A stretch of DNA of 64,000 nucleotides from Torymus aiolomorphi. Taxonomy: Eukaryota; Arthropoda; Insecta; Hymenoptera; Torymidae. This document shows positions 20,561 to 31,992 of the stretch, in pieces. The notes under the pieces were generated by a model. That model was not told where the DNA came from, made no database searches, and saw nothing but the letters and a program-made list of their open reading frames with translations. The position numbers and the translations under genes were made by a program. Position 1 is the first letter of the stretch; each line of letters opens with the position of its first letter. The stretch covers positions 99,086,628-99,150,627 of the forward strand of contig CM070875.1 of NCBI GenBank assembly GCA_036365515.1, given 5' to 3'.

Positions 20561-22412
20561 GTGGATAAATTAGGTGACAAATAGTTTTACAATGTATTTT
20601 CCAATTCCAAGATAAATACTGCTTAATTATTTGTAAATAAAATATAAATTTCTTATCAGAACTATGCTTCGTACAATTTCTATTTATACACTAGGCGATA
20701 AATAAAAATTTGACAAAAGCCGATATTATTCGTATCAGTGTTAATGTTAAATCACAACTAAGAAAAATGACTATCGGTAGTTGAGAATCCTTTACGAAAA
20801 GAAAAATCTTAGCAACTCGACTGTCTACATGTTGGAAACAAAAGAATATAGGAAAACATTGTAAAGGAACCATATAACGAACTGGGAAACACTCAAAGTG
20901 ACCTTAGCTGCGTTTTGTTTACAACGGTCAATACATGTGGCGCATACGCGCCTTGCATACGCCGTGCACGCTCATACGCCTTCCCACACGCTCATGCGTC
21001 TTTCCCGCACATCAAAGAGCAGTGCAGGAATAGGACACTTCCCGCACTAAAAAGCGTGCAGGAAATCGACTTCCCGCATGCCGTATGGAAAAGAGAATTC
21101 CATAAACGGATAAGCCCTCGAGTTTCAGTACATGGAATTTGATCATAATACTTGTCAATTCAGGACGAAGTAACGACATATAATTGCTTTAAGAGAAACG
21201 AGAATACAAATTCATAAGGTAAAGTCTAATTTGAGAGCTGTCATTACGTTATACGTTACAACTTATAATTATAAACTACTAATTAATTTGGTAAAATATT
21301 TAGAAATTTTTATCCATTATTCAACATTTTCACAATGGAGAATTGTTAAATAATAGTTTATATGAAAAGAAACTAAAAACAGACGTAAAATTAACAAAAC
21401 GATTTATAAAAACTGCTGCCAATTCATTGGCACGTGGCTTCCTCAAAATTAATTTATTGATTCATTTAATTAATTTTTAAATCCAAATTTGAAAATTAGT
21501 GGACCTATTTATGACATCATGGTAATACAATTAATGACGGACATTATACTAATATATTAATGAAGAATGATAAATATATTCAAATAAATGATACAATAAT
21601 CAACTATTTTAAATGGATAAATAATGTTACAGAATTTTATGTTATATTTCTAGAAGAAATAGGTAATAAGTCATGCATAATAATCAAACTTTTTACTTTT
21701 AAAATTTGCCCAATATATAATTAAAATAAAATAGTCCACACGTAAGAATAATTAAAATATTTAAATTATATATAAAAACAAATTGTTCTCAATAAATTGC
21801 AATTTCAAAAATATGTTCAAAAAATTTTGAAAATTTTCAATCTTAAATATCCTTTAAAATAATCGATCAATCATGATCAAATTTTTCACACTATAATGGA
21901 GTTCCAGGATAAAATATGGAAAAAATAAGAATCTTGGTTCTTCATATTCTATCAAACTCGTTTGGCTCTCGTTCCCGCGAATTCGTGCATCTCGAGCGTT
22001 TGTTGACATCGCTCGAACGGTGTATTCGCGAGCTGCACGCGGGGACTGTGCAACTTTGGCGGTTGCAAAGTCGCGCTCGATTCATTTTTGAATCAGATTC
22101 TCTCGGGCCGTCGAACCGCGCGGACACGAACGTAAATCGTCTGGAGAAAACGGTCACCATACGATACACCGGACAGCGCAGCGTCCGTCCACGTACCGTC
22201 CACGGAGAGCAGCGCACGTGAACAATCCGAGCCACTCCTGGGGTCTGAAGCGTCTGTAGGTACAGGCTGGATGTTAGGACTCGACCTGAACACTCCGAAG
22301 TCGACCAGAGGATAAGGCCTGACGCAGAAGCAGATTCGTGAGCGAGCGACGAGAGGAGTGTACTCCTCTCCCGGCAAGCCTCTCTGTACTTCCCGCGCAG
22401 CGATCTATTTGT
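20561..22412. other. mostly AT-rich, no gene recognised
   Basis: Contains a 47-bp segment (21407-21453) repeated at 24453-24500. From about 21900 the DNA becomes GC-rich with overlapping frames on both strands, the longest 174 codons on the minus strand (21942-22466). The composition is Arg/Ser/Cys-rich and matches nothing I know, so I treat it as chance. Confidence 0.45.
21407..21453. repeat. 47-bp dispersed repeat, copy 1
   Basis: ctgccaattcattggcac plus gcttcctcaaa-type sequence, shared with 24453-24500. Confidence 0.65.
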
Positions 22413-22792
22413 ACACGGAAAAAAATTTGGTCCTACAGAAGTTCGAAAACTTTTTACATAATGCAATGCAACAAGCGAAATGAATGACGTAGAAATTGGT
22501 AGTGCTATAATTCAATAAAACATTGAACTGCTGCAATCCCAACGATCGGCGTCTCAGACGCCCAAAGTCGAGTTAAGGCACGTCGAAGGTGACCTCTCAG
22601 AGTCCCAACATTGACTTGCCACAGTTCGACGCTTTATTGAGCTATAGCTATACCAAAATCAGATTGCATTACGTACATATTGGCAATCTTGTAGTTCGAA
22701 TACTTTTTGAACGCTTACATTACGAAAACTTGAAGTCGGTAAGGACCATTTTTTTTCCGTCGAGTTCGCTTAGGACCAAATTTCTTTCCGTG
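22413..22792. mobile_element. MITE with TA target site, Tc1/mariner-like ends
   Basis: Ends cacggaaaaaaatttggtcct and aggaccaaatttctttccgtg are inverted repeats of about 21 bp, and both are flanked by TA. Length 380 bp; no transposase frame. A further ggaccattttttttccg near 22744 suggests an internal end duplication. Confidence 0.8.
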
Positions 22793-24005
22793 TATATTTT
22801 CGGCTCGCAGCGAGAAAATAAATACATTGATCCGCCCGCGCCGAGCGGCGGATCCCGTCTTCTTGTCGGCGCGCAACGCGACGCGTTATTTTTATCTAAA
22901 GATTTATGAATAGACCTTGTTATTGTGCTACGAAATAATTGAGGCTATTCTTCATTTATCGACCTTAACCTAACCTTCTCCCGGATACCGCCGCCTCCGC
23001 GGGAAAACGACTCCGCAGGTCGTTTTCATATCTGAGTCTAGCGGTCGCGCGCTTTACTCTTCGAGCGCACGCTTTTCACTCAGCGATCCAATAAGTTGGA
23101 AAGCGAAGTTCGTGTGTGATCTTCGCATTGTTTTCGGGATTCCATGAATAGATCCCCGGGCAAGTCATTTTAGTCTGACACCCGCGGCACCGTGTTCTAG
23201 GGCATCGCTGGCCTGTGGTTTAATGGGATTTTCTCCCATTAGCCATCCCGTTACAACACATATTGTGTACCTCAAATGCAAATTCGTCTATAAATTTCAG
23301 GATAATCCATCGATCTGTTCTCGAGAAATTACGATGAAAATTTAGAAAATTATAGTACTCAATATTCTTTTTAACCAAAAAAGTATTCATGTCAATATCT
23401 TTTTTCAATTTCGAAATATAACCTATTTTCAAAAATTGACGTTTTTATCAATAACTTATGACATAATATAGCTATCGACTTTTTTTTTAAATGTAGAGAA
23501 TTTTATCCTGCATAAAGTGCATTCATAATATATTAAGAATATTAGTTCAAAATTGAAACATGGCTATAAAAAAAAAGAAAATCAAAATTGACAAAAATAG
23601 ACTATGGATCCCAACTGTCAAAGCAAAAGACAAAAAAATGATACCTCTCTGGTTAAAATCGGTCGAGTAGATCATGAGATATCCGCATATACGGACGCCC
23701 ACACTCACACACACACACACGCGCGCGCGCACGCACGCACGCACGCACGCCCATACGGACATTTTCTAAAAATAGTGTATTTCGATTCCAAATGTGCTAA
23801 ACAACATTCCTAATACATTTAATCCAAAACTTTTTTTTTACTATCACAAAGCTTTCTCTAGGAGGAAGCAATAGTAAGAGACTTGCTAATTACCAATTAG
23901 ACTTTGCCAGCGAGTTAGGAGAGTCGAGGCAGGCTCCGTCTCGGCTCTCTCACAACTTATGCGTGTCACCTCGTAACTTATTCGGGTGGACTCGCAACTT
24001 ATGCG
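22793..24005. other. no gene recognised; CA/CG microsatellite
   Basis: GC-rich until about 23230, then AT-rich. (CA)n(CG)n at 23706-23748. Four ctcacaacttatgcg-like motifs at 23945-24003. The block around the microsatellite through cacaaagctttctct loosely parallels 25240-25565, suggesting an old dispersed element. Confidence 0.5.
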
Positions 24006-24389
24006 AGAAAGCTGATAAAGAAAATGCTACGGTGATAATCAGAAAATCTATCTATCTGTATAAAATAAAAACCTTATTCTAATATGATGACTATTATGAA
24101 AAAATCGCCGCTAACCCTTTATCATCGTTGGAAAGACACACAGATTTGCTTATGAATAAAACTGAATAAAATGGACTTTATGGGTGATGAAACAAGATTA
24201 CCAAATGTTCTACAAAAATGCAATATCTCGAGAGGTTACGGTTCAATTAAAATACACAAAGAACGTTTTACGTTACGGCCGATTATTTCAGCAATAAATT
24301 CATTAACGTACAGCATGTCTAAATTCTTTGACAAATGTTTACAGAGTAACTTGAAAAAACCTTTTTCGCCTATGAGATGTTTCACATGA
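24006..24389 (+). pseudogene. Penelope-like reverse transcriptase fragment
   Basis: Conceptual translation matches the Penelope-like element at 49624 over about 125 residues: ADKENATVII / ADKGNATVIL, YYEKIAANPL / YYEKIKKNPL, then NISRGYG.IKIHK, RPIISAINS and SKFFDK with their counterparts. A stop lies near 24087 and a frame change near 24165. It covers only the N-terminal part of the RT domain, lacks the catalytic YVDD region, and ends abruptly. It is a dead copy from an element distinct from the one at 48-51 kb, since many codons differ. Confidence 0.85.
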
Positions 24390-24452
24390 AGTAAGCAGTT
24401 CAAAATTTTAAAGTAACTCAAAATTTTTTTACGTTTAGTTTTTTTATGAAAA

Positions 24453-24500
24453 AACCGCTGCCAATTCATTGGCACTTAGCTTCCTCAAACTTAATTTTTT
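24453..24500. repeat. 47-bp dispersed repeat, copy 2
   Basis: Nearly identical to 21407-21453, four to five mismatches. Confidence 0.65.
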
Positions 24501-25649
24501 ATCCTATTATATATACTATTAAATCTAAAAATTATATTGTAAACAATTATTAAATTTAAAAATTTTAACTTATAAATTATTTAAAAAGAAATTCATAATT
24601 TGTTGAAATTATCATGTTTATAATTTTTTATAATCTTATCAAACTTTTTGGCCTGTACGCGTTAACGAATCTTGAATCGCATATTTCAATATACCCGAAA
24701 CTCACGAGATTATCATGAGCTAATCCGTACGGAAATATCATGTTTGGATGTAAAGTCGGTACAGTATTTGTATTCTAATTGATGCTAATAAACCTATTGT
24801 TATTGATTTTAAGTAATGTGTAACGTTTGCTTTATTTATAAATGAATTGAGAAAAATAGGCAAATCACCACATTACAGAACATCTAATTCTTTTTCGTGT
24901 ATTATTTAAGATGGCTAATAATTTGTATCCTTACCTTTTACGTTAATTTTTGCGCAAACTTTTAACAATCATAATTAAAATACCAAAAAAATTTCAAAAC
25001 TCTAAAAACGAATATATCTTCATAAAAATAATTGTACAATCTTAATGAAAATTTGTTCACATAGTCTTCATAACATGAGCTAGATAACATGACCTATAAA
25101 TTTAAAGTTTGTTTGTCCAATCGTTTTCAAGAAAATGAGATTTGAAAAATTTCAAAAACCATTTATATGATTTACGTAAATGGTTAACAAATTTAACCAC
25201 AAATATCATACAATCTTATGAACAGCTTTTTTTGGCAAATGAAAAGGGCTCAGAAGTTTAAAAGAGCTACCTCTCTGCAAAATTTCATAAAGACTTATTG
25301 ATTTTTCTCCAGTTATCATGTAATAACGAAAATGCAATTTTTTTCTTCAATAATTTTTTTCTCATTAATAAATCGCACGCACACATACACACACATGCAC
25401 ACACGCGCACGCACGCGCGCACGCACGTACGCACGCACACACACACAGGAAAAAAGAATTTCTCAAAATCGAAAAATTTTTATGCCACTATTCTTAAAAC
25501 ATGTTTTTAATACTTTCCTTTCCGAAAAATTTTTTTCACCGTCACAAAGCTTTCTCTTTGAGGAAGCGAAATACGTTCCTAAAATTTTAGATCGATATTT
25601 GCATAAATAAAAAAGCTATGTAACATTGAAAAGTCAAATTTTTAGAATT
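24501..25649. other. AT-rich, no gene recognised; CA/CG microsatellite
   Basis: A (CA)/(CG) tract lies at about 25376-25446. The flanks parallel 23240-23870 loosely. Confidence 0.5.
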
Positions 25650-25830
25650 TCTGATAATATGGTTGATTTAGAGACTTAATATTATTCATACATCTTATGT
25701 AATGCAACAAATCACTGAATTTTGTTAGAACATCGAATAGAACATAAAACATCTTGTTACGATAATATTAGTCAATTGTAGTTCAATTGTAAATAAGCCT
25801 TATTGTAATTATCAATTATATATTACATTC
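25650..25830. repeat. dispersed repeat, copy 2 (partner at 13246-13404)
   Basis: Near-identical to 13246-13404, then continues into sequence shared with 20335-20375. A short tandem of gctactttttgtgct (three copies) follows at about 25892-25930. Confidence 0.8.
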
Positions 25831-26240
25831 ATTTTTAATTTTCTGAATATTAGATCCCTCCCGAAAATGAACACGCAACTTTTGACGCTACTTTTTGTGC
25901 TACTTTTTGTGCTACTTTTTGCGCTTCTTATGGCGCTACTCTCTCCGTCACTTTATCGAGCGAAAAGTGACGCTACGTCCTGTGCAACTAATAGCGCAAC
26001 TTATCAGAAAAATGATATAAAAAAATATATATTTTGAAATCATTTCTGATAATTTGGTAGAATTAATTATTGAAGTCAGTGAGTGCATCAAAAATCTGCG
26101 TTCAAATTGTTTCAAGAAATTGAAGAAAAAACTATGTGCGCCTCGCGACGTCTGATAGTACATAGATATTTCTTCTGAAGTAAGGAACTGTTTGAATACT
26201 TGTATTTGTAGACCCTGTTGGAAATATATAGGTAAACTGT

Positions 26241-27235
26241 TGTAACGTGGCAAATCGCCAGTTACGTAAGGAACGCGCGAAACAGAGAATGTACGGCAGT
26301 CGCGGCGAGCGACGACTCGGCACGCGACGTCCTACGCACACACACGCGCGCGCCCGTCCCTCCCCGCTGCCTTCTCCGCGCACTAGTCCCTCCCCTCCCG
26401 TATCCCTCCCGTATCCAGCAGGTCAGGAGACGGAGGAACCATCAGCAGCTACAGCGAGGACAAGCTGTAGCTGGAGCATGAGCGAGCTCGCTCTCCCAGG
26501 CCACTGACAGGAGCAGCCGACGCGCAAGAGAGAGAGAGAGAGAGAGCGAGAAGCACTGTGCCGTAACGCCGTCGGCCGTCCATGAGAGACACCGCGCGCG
26601 AGCAGCAGGAGTCATGTGGACTGCTCGCTCGCGCCGCGATGAAGAAGACGGCCGACCGGCGAACCGGAGCGGCGGAGCAGCGTGAGCACACCGGCCGGCA
26701 TTATCCATTTTATCGCCTACCGCCGTGCCGCGTGCCGCTGATTTGTTGCCTACCGCGTGCCGCAGTCGTGCTTGGCATCGAAACCCCTCGCGGGGAGTGT
26801 GCCACCGGACAGCGGTGTCGTTGCCGAGAGAGGAAGCTGCCACGACGGTCGACGTCGTGGGTCTGCAGAGCGAGAGAGATCGAGAAGAAGCTAGTAGCAG
26901 CAGCCGAATCCTGTCCGAGATTTGTCCCGTTGTTGCATCCCCTTCGGCGTTCCTCTGTGGGTGTGTGTACGCGTTGGTGTCGAGAGTCGCGAGACAAAGT
27001 GAATCCGCGTAGATGCTGCAGCTCGAGCTGTAGCTGGAGGATAGGAGAGTTAGGATTTTTGCATTGCTCCCGGCTGAAGCTAGCCAGCGAAGGCATACGA
27101 TCGGTGCAAGTGACGCGTGCACCTGGCGCCCATATTATTGTATAAAATAACATCTAGTTAGTAGGAATAAAGCACTTAGAGTTTTACTCGGTTGTGGTTT
27201 TATGTAATTGCCTTGATCCCCGGCAGAGCGTTACA
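26241..27235 (+). mobile_element. solo LTR with 4-bp target duplication
   Basis: The block starts tgtaacg and ends cgttaca, and CTGT lies on both sides (26237-26240 and 27236-27239). The 995-bp interior is GC- and CpG-rich, unlike its flanks. It ends with tataaaataa (27141-27150), a poly(A) signal aataaa (27166-27171) and a GT-rich stretch, as expected for R-U5. No internal coding region adjoins it, so it is a solo LTR left by recombination. Overlapping short frames on both strands here are by-products of high GC. Ty3/gypsy-like by its ends and duplication length, but the family is unproven. Confidence 0.85.
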
Positions 27236-27239
27236 CTGT

Positions 27240-27627
27240 TTACATAAATAATTTGTGTAAATAATTTATATAGATGTTGACGTGACAAATTTGGACTTTT
27301 ATTTAGATAAAGTATTTGTGTACATTTATTAAGTAAATAAAGGACGTAAACTATTTATTTTAAATTATTTACATAAACCATTTACGTAAATCTTATAAAT
27401 GGTTTTTTGGTTACAACAAAAAAAAAATATGATAAAATAGATAAAATAGATAAAATAGATATTGTTGGGATTTATCCGCGGTGTCGCCTCGTGGCTGCTT
27501 TCCTTCCTGCGAGGCGAACGACGTGCCATAATGAAGAGAGAGCGGCGGAGGGAGGGAGCGCGCAAGCGGGAGAGACGACGGTGCGGAGACGGAGAGGCTC
27601 ATACGCAGCCTTGACGCGCATGGTAGA
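27240..27627. other. flank between solo LTR and LINE tail
   Basis: Contains gataaaata repeats at 27428-27460 and a GC-rich patch; no gene recognised. Confidence 0.5.
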
Positions 27628-27633
27628 AGGAAG

Positions 27634-27695
<62 letters not shown>

Positions 27696-27716
27696 TTAGA
27701 TAGATAGATAGATAGT
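27628..27716. repeat. (GATA)n microsatellite, LINE 3' tail
   Basis: About 22 copies of GATA, one interrupted. It lies exactly at the 3' end of the minus-strand LINE, so it most likely grew from the element's tail. Confidence 0.9.
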
Positions 27717-28621
27717 GCGTGCTTTATTTGCCATCTCGGCAAAATTATAAAATACATAATGAGTGTACATTTAAAAACAACATAAAATTTTAAAATCGTA
27801 TAAAATATATAAAAGTAAAAACATAGATAAAATCATTCGCATGGTAAAAAAAGCAGTATTAGAAGATTAAAAGCACTAAAGTACATTCGCAACGTATAAA
27901 ATTAAAATTCGTTTAAAAGAATTTACAGACATAGTCATAGTCATACAAAACTTTTAAGTAACACAATACAAGTGAACGCTGACTAACAGTATCAATAAAT
28001 AGGTATGATTTAGTGTCATCGGGGACCCGTTTATTTTTAGTGTCGTATTGCACTAACCCTAATAATATCACAGTTATTTACAATTACTTAAACAAATATC
28101 ACAATATATGGCACCATAATGGGCTGAGTCAGATTTGATATTGTACTAAGGTAGGCTACTTGGGGTCCCCGCCCTGGTGGCTCCAGAACCCACTAGACGG
28201 ACGACTAAGGATCACGACCAAATAGGTGTTGGCGCACCGCCCCCTTGAATAACGAGAATGATGGTAAGTTGCGTAGGGAGGGGGGGGGGGAGAGAATTCC
28301 AGAGTTTGACACTCTAAGCTTGAAACGCCTTATCACTCGTTTTGTAGTTCAAGGCGGGTGTCTTAAGTTCTGGCTGCACACCCCTGCTGGTAAGCTTAGG
28401 CTTGTGCTTCGTAAACAAGGCAGCTAAATAACTGGGCTCACGCAGCCGTAGTATTCTATACATTAATAATGCTGCGAAGTACAATCTGCGTGAGCCCGTA
28501 TGGAGTCAGCCCAGGCGTTTCCTGTCAGGGGTTATGTGCTCATCCCTCCTAGCCGCAGTGATATACCTCACACATGCATTGCTCAATCGTTGCACTTTCT
28601 TTTGCTGATCTTTGGAAGCGC

Positions 28622-29150
28622 CTATGTAAGCGTCTCGGTAGTACATGTCCTAATGCAGTCCAGAGCTCTCGGTTCACTCAGCCACCATTCGTGCCGCATC
28701 AGATAGTCGAGCCGTGCCCTCCGAAATTTTGTCCTTGATGTGGTAGTATGTCCGTCTAGTTTGTCTCGTAGGTCATTTACGTAAAGACAAAGTAGCAGAG
28801 GGCTCAGGACGGAACCTTGTGGAACTCCCATATTAGTTTCTAGTCAATCAGAATTTCCGCTTTTATGGGAAGAGATCATTGGGTACGATCCTGTAAGTAT
28901 GATTTAATTAATTTCTACAGGAGCCGACCCGGAGAATTCCAACTGACGGAGTTTGCGCAAAAGTTTTGTCGGCGAAATGGTATCGAAGGCTTTGCTACTC
29001 AAAAAGCAACAGTAGCGTCAGTTTTCTATTATCAATGCCTATGCGTATGTCATCGGTCATCTTGAGAAGTGCTGTATGAGTGCTATGGTGACTACGGAAT
29101 CCGGCCTGGAGGGGGTTAAATGAACTATTCTCAATAAGATACTCCGTCAC
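28622..29150 (-). pseudogene. LINE reverse transcriptase fragment
   Basis: Reading on the minus strand, motifs appear in order across several frames: FNPLQAGFR and HSTHTALLKMTDDIR, a damaged catalytic D region (LLLLFE in place of the usual F-D), LEFSGS, and GVPQGSVLSPLL followed by LYVNDL. The usual thumb and C-terminal part continues with stops towards 28290. At least three frameshifts or stops separate these motifs. The family is a Jockey/CR1-group non-LTR retrotransposon, whose RT copies its RNA at a nicked target. This copy cannot do so. Confidence 0.85.
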
Positions 29151-29548
29151 TTGGTCGTGCTACCACCAGAAGGAGAAGAGGAAATTGAGAAATCTGCATC
29201 TTTCTGTATATTTTCCTGCAAGACAGGCTTATCGTACGAAAAGTTTATCGCAGAAGTACGCTGAGGATTTTCCAGCGCTAAAATTTTCGTTTCAATAACA
29301 TTATTACGGTTGTTTAACTGCTCTCGAAGCAGCTGCCATTCCTTTGCCGGCACGTCTGGCTGACTCGTACGCTCTACCAGTAGGGCTTCTAAAGAGTTCA
29401 CCTTTGTTTCGAAACTGCTGATTTTCTGATTGAGGCCAGGCAGAACACTCAAAGAATCAGCAATGTCCCCAAGCTTGGACGCGATAGAATCCTGCTGGGA
29501 GGCGATCGACTTTTCAACGGTGTCACGGATGGAATTTGCGTAAGTCAC
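29147..29548 (-). pseudogene. LINE ORF1, C-terminal coiled-coil part
   Basis: 133 codons with heptad-like Leu/Ile spacing (SLSVLPGLNQKISSFETKV, LEALLVE, LREQLNN), typical of the coiled coil of LINE ORF1 proteins that bind RNA as multimers. It ends at SGGSTTK where ORF1 sequence runs straight into RT sequence of another frame, marking the internal deletion. The N-terminal part is in the next entry, separated by a stop or shift around 29550-29670. Confidence 0.65.
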
Positions 29549-29671
29549 AAGACTGGTGATGACAGAACCATTCTTGAGTGTAGAGGAGTCAAGGCAGCTG
29601 GGGGTTATACTACTGGAGTGACTGACAAAGGAGGCTGATGGTGAGGATGGTACAGTCTCCAGGAGACTGCG

Positions 29672-30290
29672 TCATGGCGTTGGGACGAGGACGCTGAGCC
29701 GAGAGTGTGGCAAGAGCGACGGTACATCGTTACTGCGGAGAGTCTTGTTATTCAGCTCAACGCTACCCATATCTTTTGCCAGGTCGGTAGCTAGGCCAGT
29801 ACCTTCTTCTTCTCCCACTGCTTCTTCGAGATCAGCTGTTGTTGTTTGTGCAGCAGGCGGTATGATTGAGGTGACAGCAACACTACGAAGAGGCGAAAGC
29901 GCCTGAGACACCGCAGCCCGCCAACCAGAGTCTTCTGCTTCGTCACGTGATTGCGAGCACTTCTTCTGCTGCTCCAGAGCTGGAGAGTTGGACCCCGTGG
30001 TTGGTGCAGAGGAGCCAACGGATGTACGTCGAGCTCGTTTGTCATGCGTTGCAGTTGGTGGACTACACAACTTAGCCGTCGTCGTTTTCATTGCGGGGTC
30101 CGTCGAAAATTTACTCAAGGTAGTAGGATGGCGAATCGGTTGCTTCGGATTAGGGCAGAGATGGCGGGACTGTCTCGCTTTTTGCTTGCATATTTAGAAA
30201 GGCAAGGCAGCTTGCATATCAAACAGTAGTTAAGTGGTTGTGACCAAACTTTGTTACACACAACACACTTTTTAGTATTATCGCTGCTTT
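29672..30290 (-). pseudogene. LINE ORF1, N-terminal zinc-finger part
   Basis: From 30290 down, the minus strand reads CVVCNKVWSQPLNYC-like Cys pairs followed by LICKLPC, a treble-clef or PHD-like zinc finger as in several insect LINE ORF1 proteins. A Ser/Thr/Ala-rich linker follows from 30118 to 29672 (start MSKFSTDPAMK). A frame change near 30120 separates the finger from the linker. Likely role: nucleic-acid binding in the LINE ribonucleoprotein. Confidence 0.6.
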
Positions 30291-30300
30291 CGACAGTCTA

Positions 30301-30439
30301 TTGACATCGTGACAGCTCACGTGTTGATAGCTGACACGAGTCGAGATAGGTAGTGCGCAGTCGATGATATTGTTGTTTTTGTTTTTCTTTTCAAACTGTC
30401 AGAGATACATTTCGACTTTGGCTTCGAGTATTCAAAAAG
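30301..30439. other. junction between two head-to-head LINE 5' ends
   Basis: About 140 bp separate the 5' end of the minus LINE from the first recognisable part of the plus LINE. It may hold both 5' UTRs; no target duplication could be defined. Confidence 0.45.
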
Positions 30440-30501
30440 GTGTACCGGCGGAGTGGTAAAAACGAACCACGGGGGCAGGTGTAGCACGAAGCAAGCTGAC
30501 G

Positions 30502-31992
30502 TTGGAGAGGCCGCTACAGAAGTGCTCGGTGCGAAGGGTGAATGCTGTGACTCCTGCACCCGATGCTAGCGATGGCAGCACAGATCTTCTGAAGGTAGTG
30601 GGTATAGTAGTTCCGATGGCTGCCGCAGGTCTCCAACTCGGATATGGGGGAGACCAATCACTCGCTAAAGGTTTTAATAGTTTTAGCCCCCAGCTGCCTC
30701 CAAACTGCTACCAAAAACCCTATCGGCGCAGTGGCACACTTGGCCGCATCGACAGGAGCAGCAACAAGCGCAGCTCTATCTGCAAAAGACAGAGTACTCG
30801 ACGCCTGGAAACACATCCAGGCAGCAGAGTCGAAGGAAGACGAGCTACTGAGTAAGATTCAGGAGAATCTAGCCAAGATAGATTCAGTGGTGGTGAGGCA
30901 CGTAATATCCACAAGTGCGTCAAAGAGGATCTGCAGAAAGTAATGTCCTTGATGCGACGACTAGCCAGTGCCAGAGGAGCAACTGGCAAGATCAAGTCGA
31001 GCTTAGACCTAATACTGCTGAACAGTGACCGACGCCCACAGTGCTCAGATGTCTCGGTACAGACTACAGTACCAGCAGGAAAGAGAAAGGAAAGGTCGCC
31101 CTCATCCGTAGCAACTATCAAAAGGCGGAGAGAAGACAGAGGAACAACCATGCAGTCTCAGCCCCAGAGGACTGGCGGGGTGAACCCAAACACTCCACTG
31201 CCCACACCGCTGATGCCAGGAGTTAGTCCTAACGCTGAAATAGACTGGGAGGTTGCCACAAAGAAGCAGGAGGAAACAGCGCAAAGACGAGAAGAAGAAT
31301 GCTGAGAGAACGAAAGCGAAACCAGACGCAATTCTGATTAGGAAAAAGGACCCAAATGCGACTTTCGCCAGTGTTCTCAAGCTAATAAAGGAGAAGGCGT
31401 ACAAGGGGCAAGTCGCTAAAAATGTCAATAAAATCAGGCAAACCAAGACTAGGGACGTATTAGTGCAGCTGCAGAGGGATAGCAACGCCATGCACCTAAA
31501 AGAAGCACTTGCAACAGCGATTGGTTCAGAAGCTACAGTCTGCAGCTCTCACAACAAGTAGCTCTCGACCTCAGAGACATGGACATGGACACAACCGAGA
31601 GCGAAGTACAGAAGGCACTCGCTGAAACTACTGGGATTCCAATAGAAACTCTAAAGGTCAAGGCAATGTGCCCCATGTATGGCGACATGCTGGTGGCAAT
31701 CGCAACGATGCCACGTATGAACGCACTGCACATCATCAAGAATGGGAAGGTAAGGATCGGCTGGGTTATAACCAGAGTACGCGAAAAGATCTCAGTTCCC
31801 AGATGTTTTAAAGCGACAAAGCCGTGCTTCCTATGCGGGGCCACGGACCGACTTGCCGCGACCTGCAAGAATGAACCAATGTGCACTTAGTGCGAGGTGT
31901 TAGGTGCCGACCACAGCCATCGATCTGGGAGCGCAAAATGCACAGCCCTGGCGAAGGCGAAGGAAAGTCTGCTAAGGAAAGAAAATGGTTAA
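30502..31992 (+). pseudogene. R1-clade ORF1 (gag-like)
   Basis: Pieces lie in different frames: an Ala-rich helical N-terminus (30644-30943, DAWKHIQAAESKEDELLSKI), a basic linker (30943-31561), and a C-terminal domain (31579-31992). The last has MDTTESEVQKALAETTGIP, then zinc knuckles: PCFLCGATDRLAATC and a second C-x2-C-x6-H-type unit ending SGSAKC. An in-frame TAG at 31888-31890 lies inside the second knuckle. ORF1 proteins of this clade package the element RNA. The stop codon overlaps the start of ORF2 (ATGGTTAA), as expected for coupled translation. Confidence 0.8.

Larger units (their letters stand above)
27628..30300 (-). mobile_element. Jockey/CR1-group LINE, internally deleted
   Basis: On the minus strand the order is: ORF1 with zinc-finger and coiled coil (30290-29150), a deletion junction near 29150, an RT fragment (29150-28622), RT C-terminal remnants ending in VKLWNSLP (about 28380-28290), a 3' UTR ending gccgagatggcaaataaagcacgcac, and a (TATC)n tail at 27716-27628. 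The endonuclease and the first RT motifs are missing. Many stops and frameshifts are present. The element is inactive. Confidence 0.85.

Noticed and set aside
21942..22466. 174-codon minus-strand frame
   Set aside because: GC-rich block with open frames on both strands, partly overlapping a MITE end; composition gives no domain.
23547..23813. Cys/Val/Arg and His/Thr/Ala-rich frames near 23.7 kb and 25.4 kb
   Set aside because: They come from CA/CG microsatellites.
26442..27153. Long overlapping open frames on both strands (up to 226 codons)
   Set aside because: They lie inside the solo LTR, are GC-driven, overlap in several frames and show no family signature.
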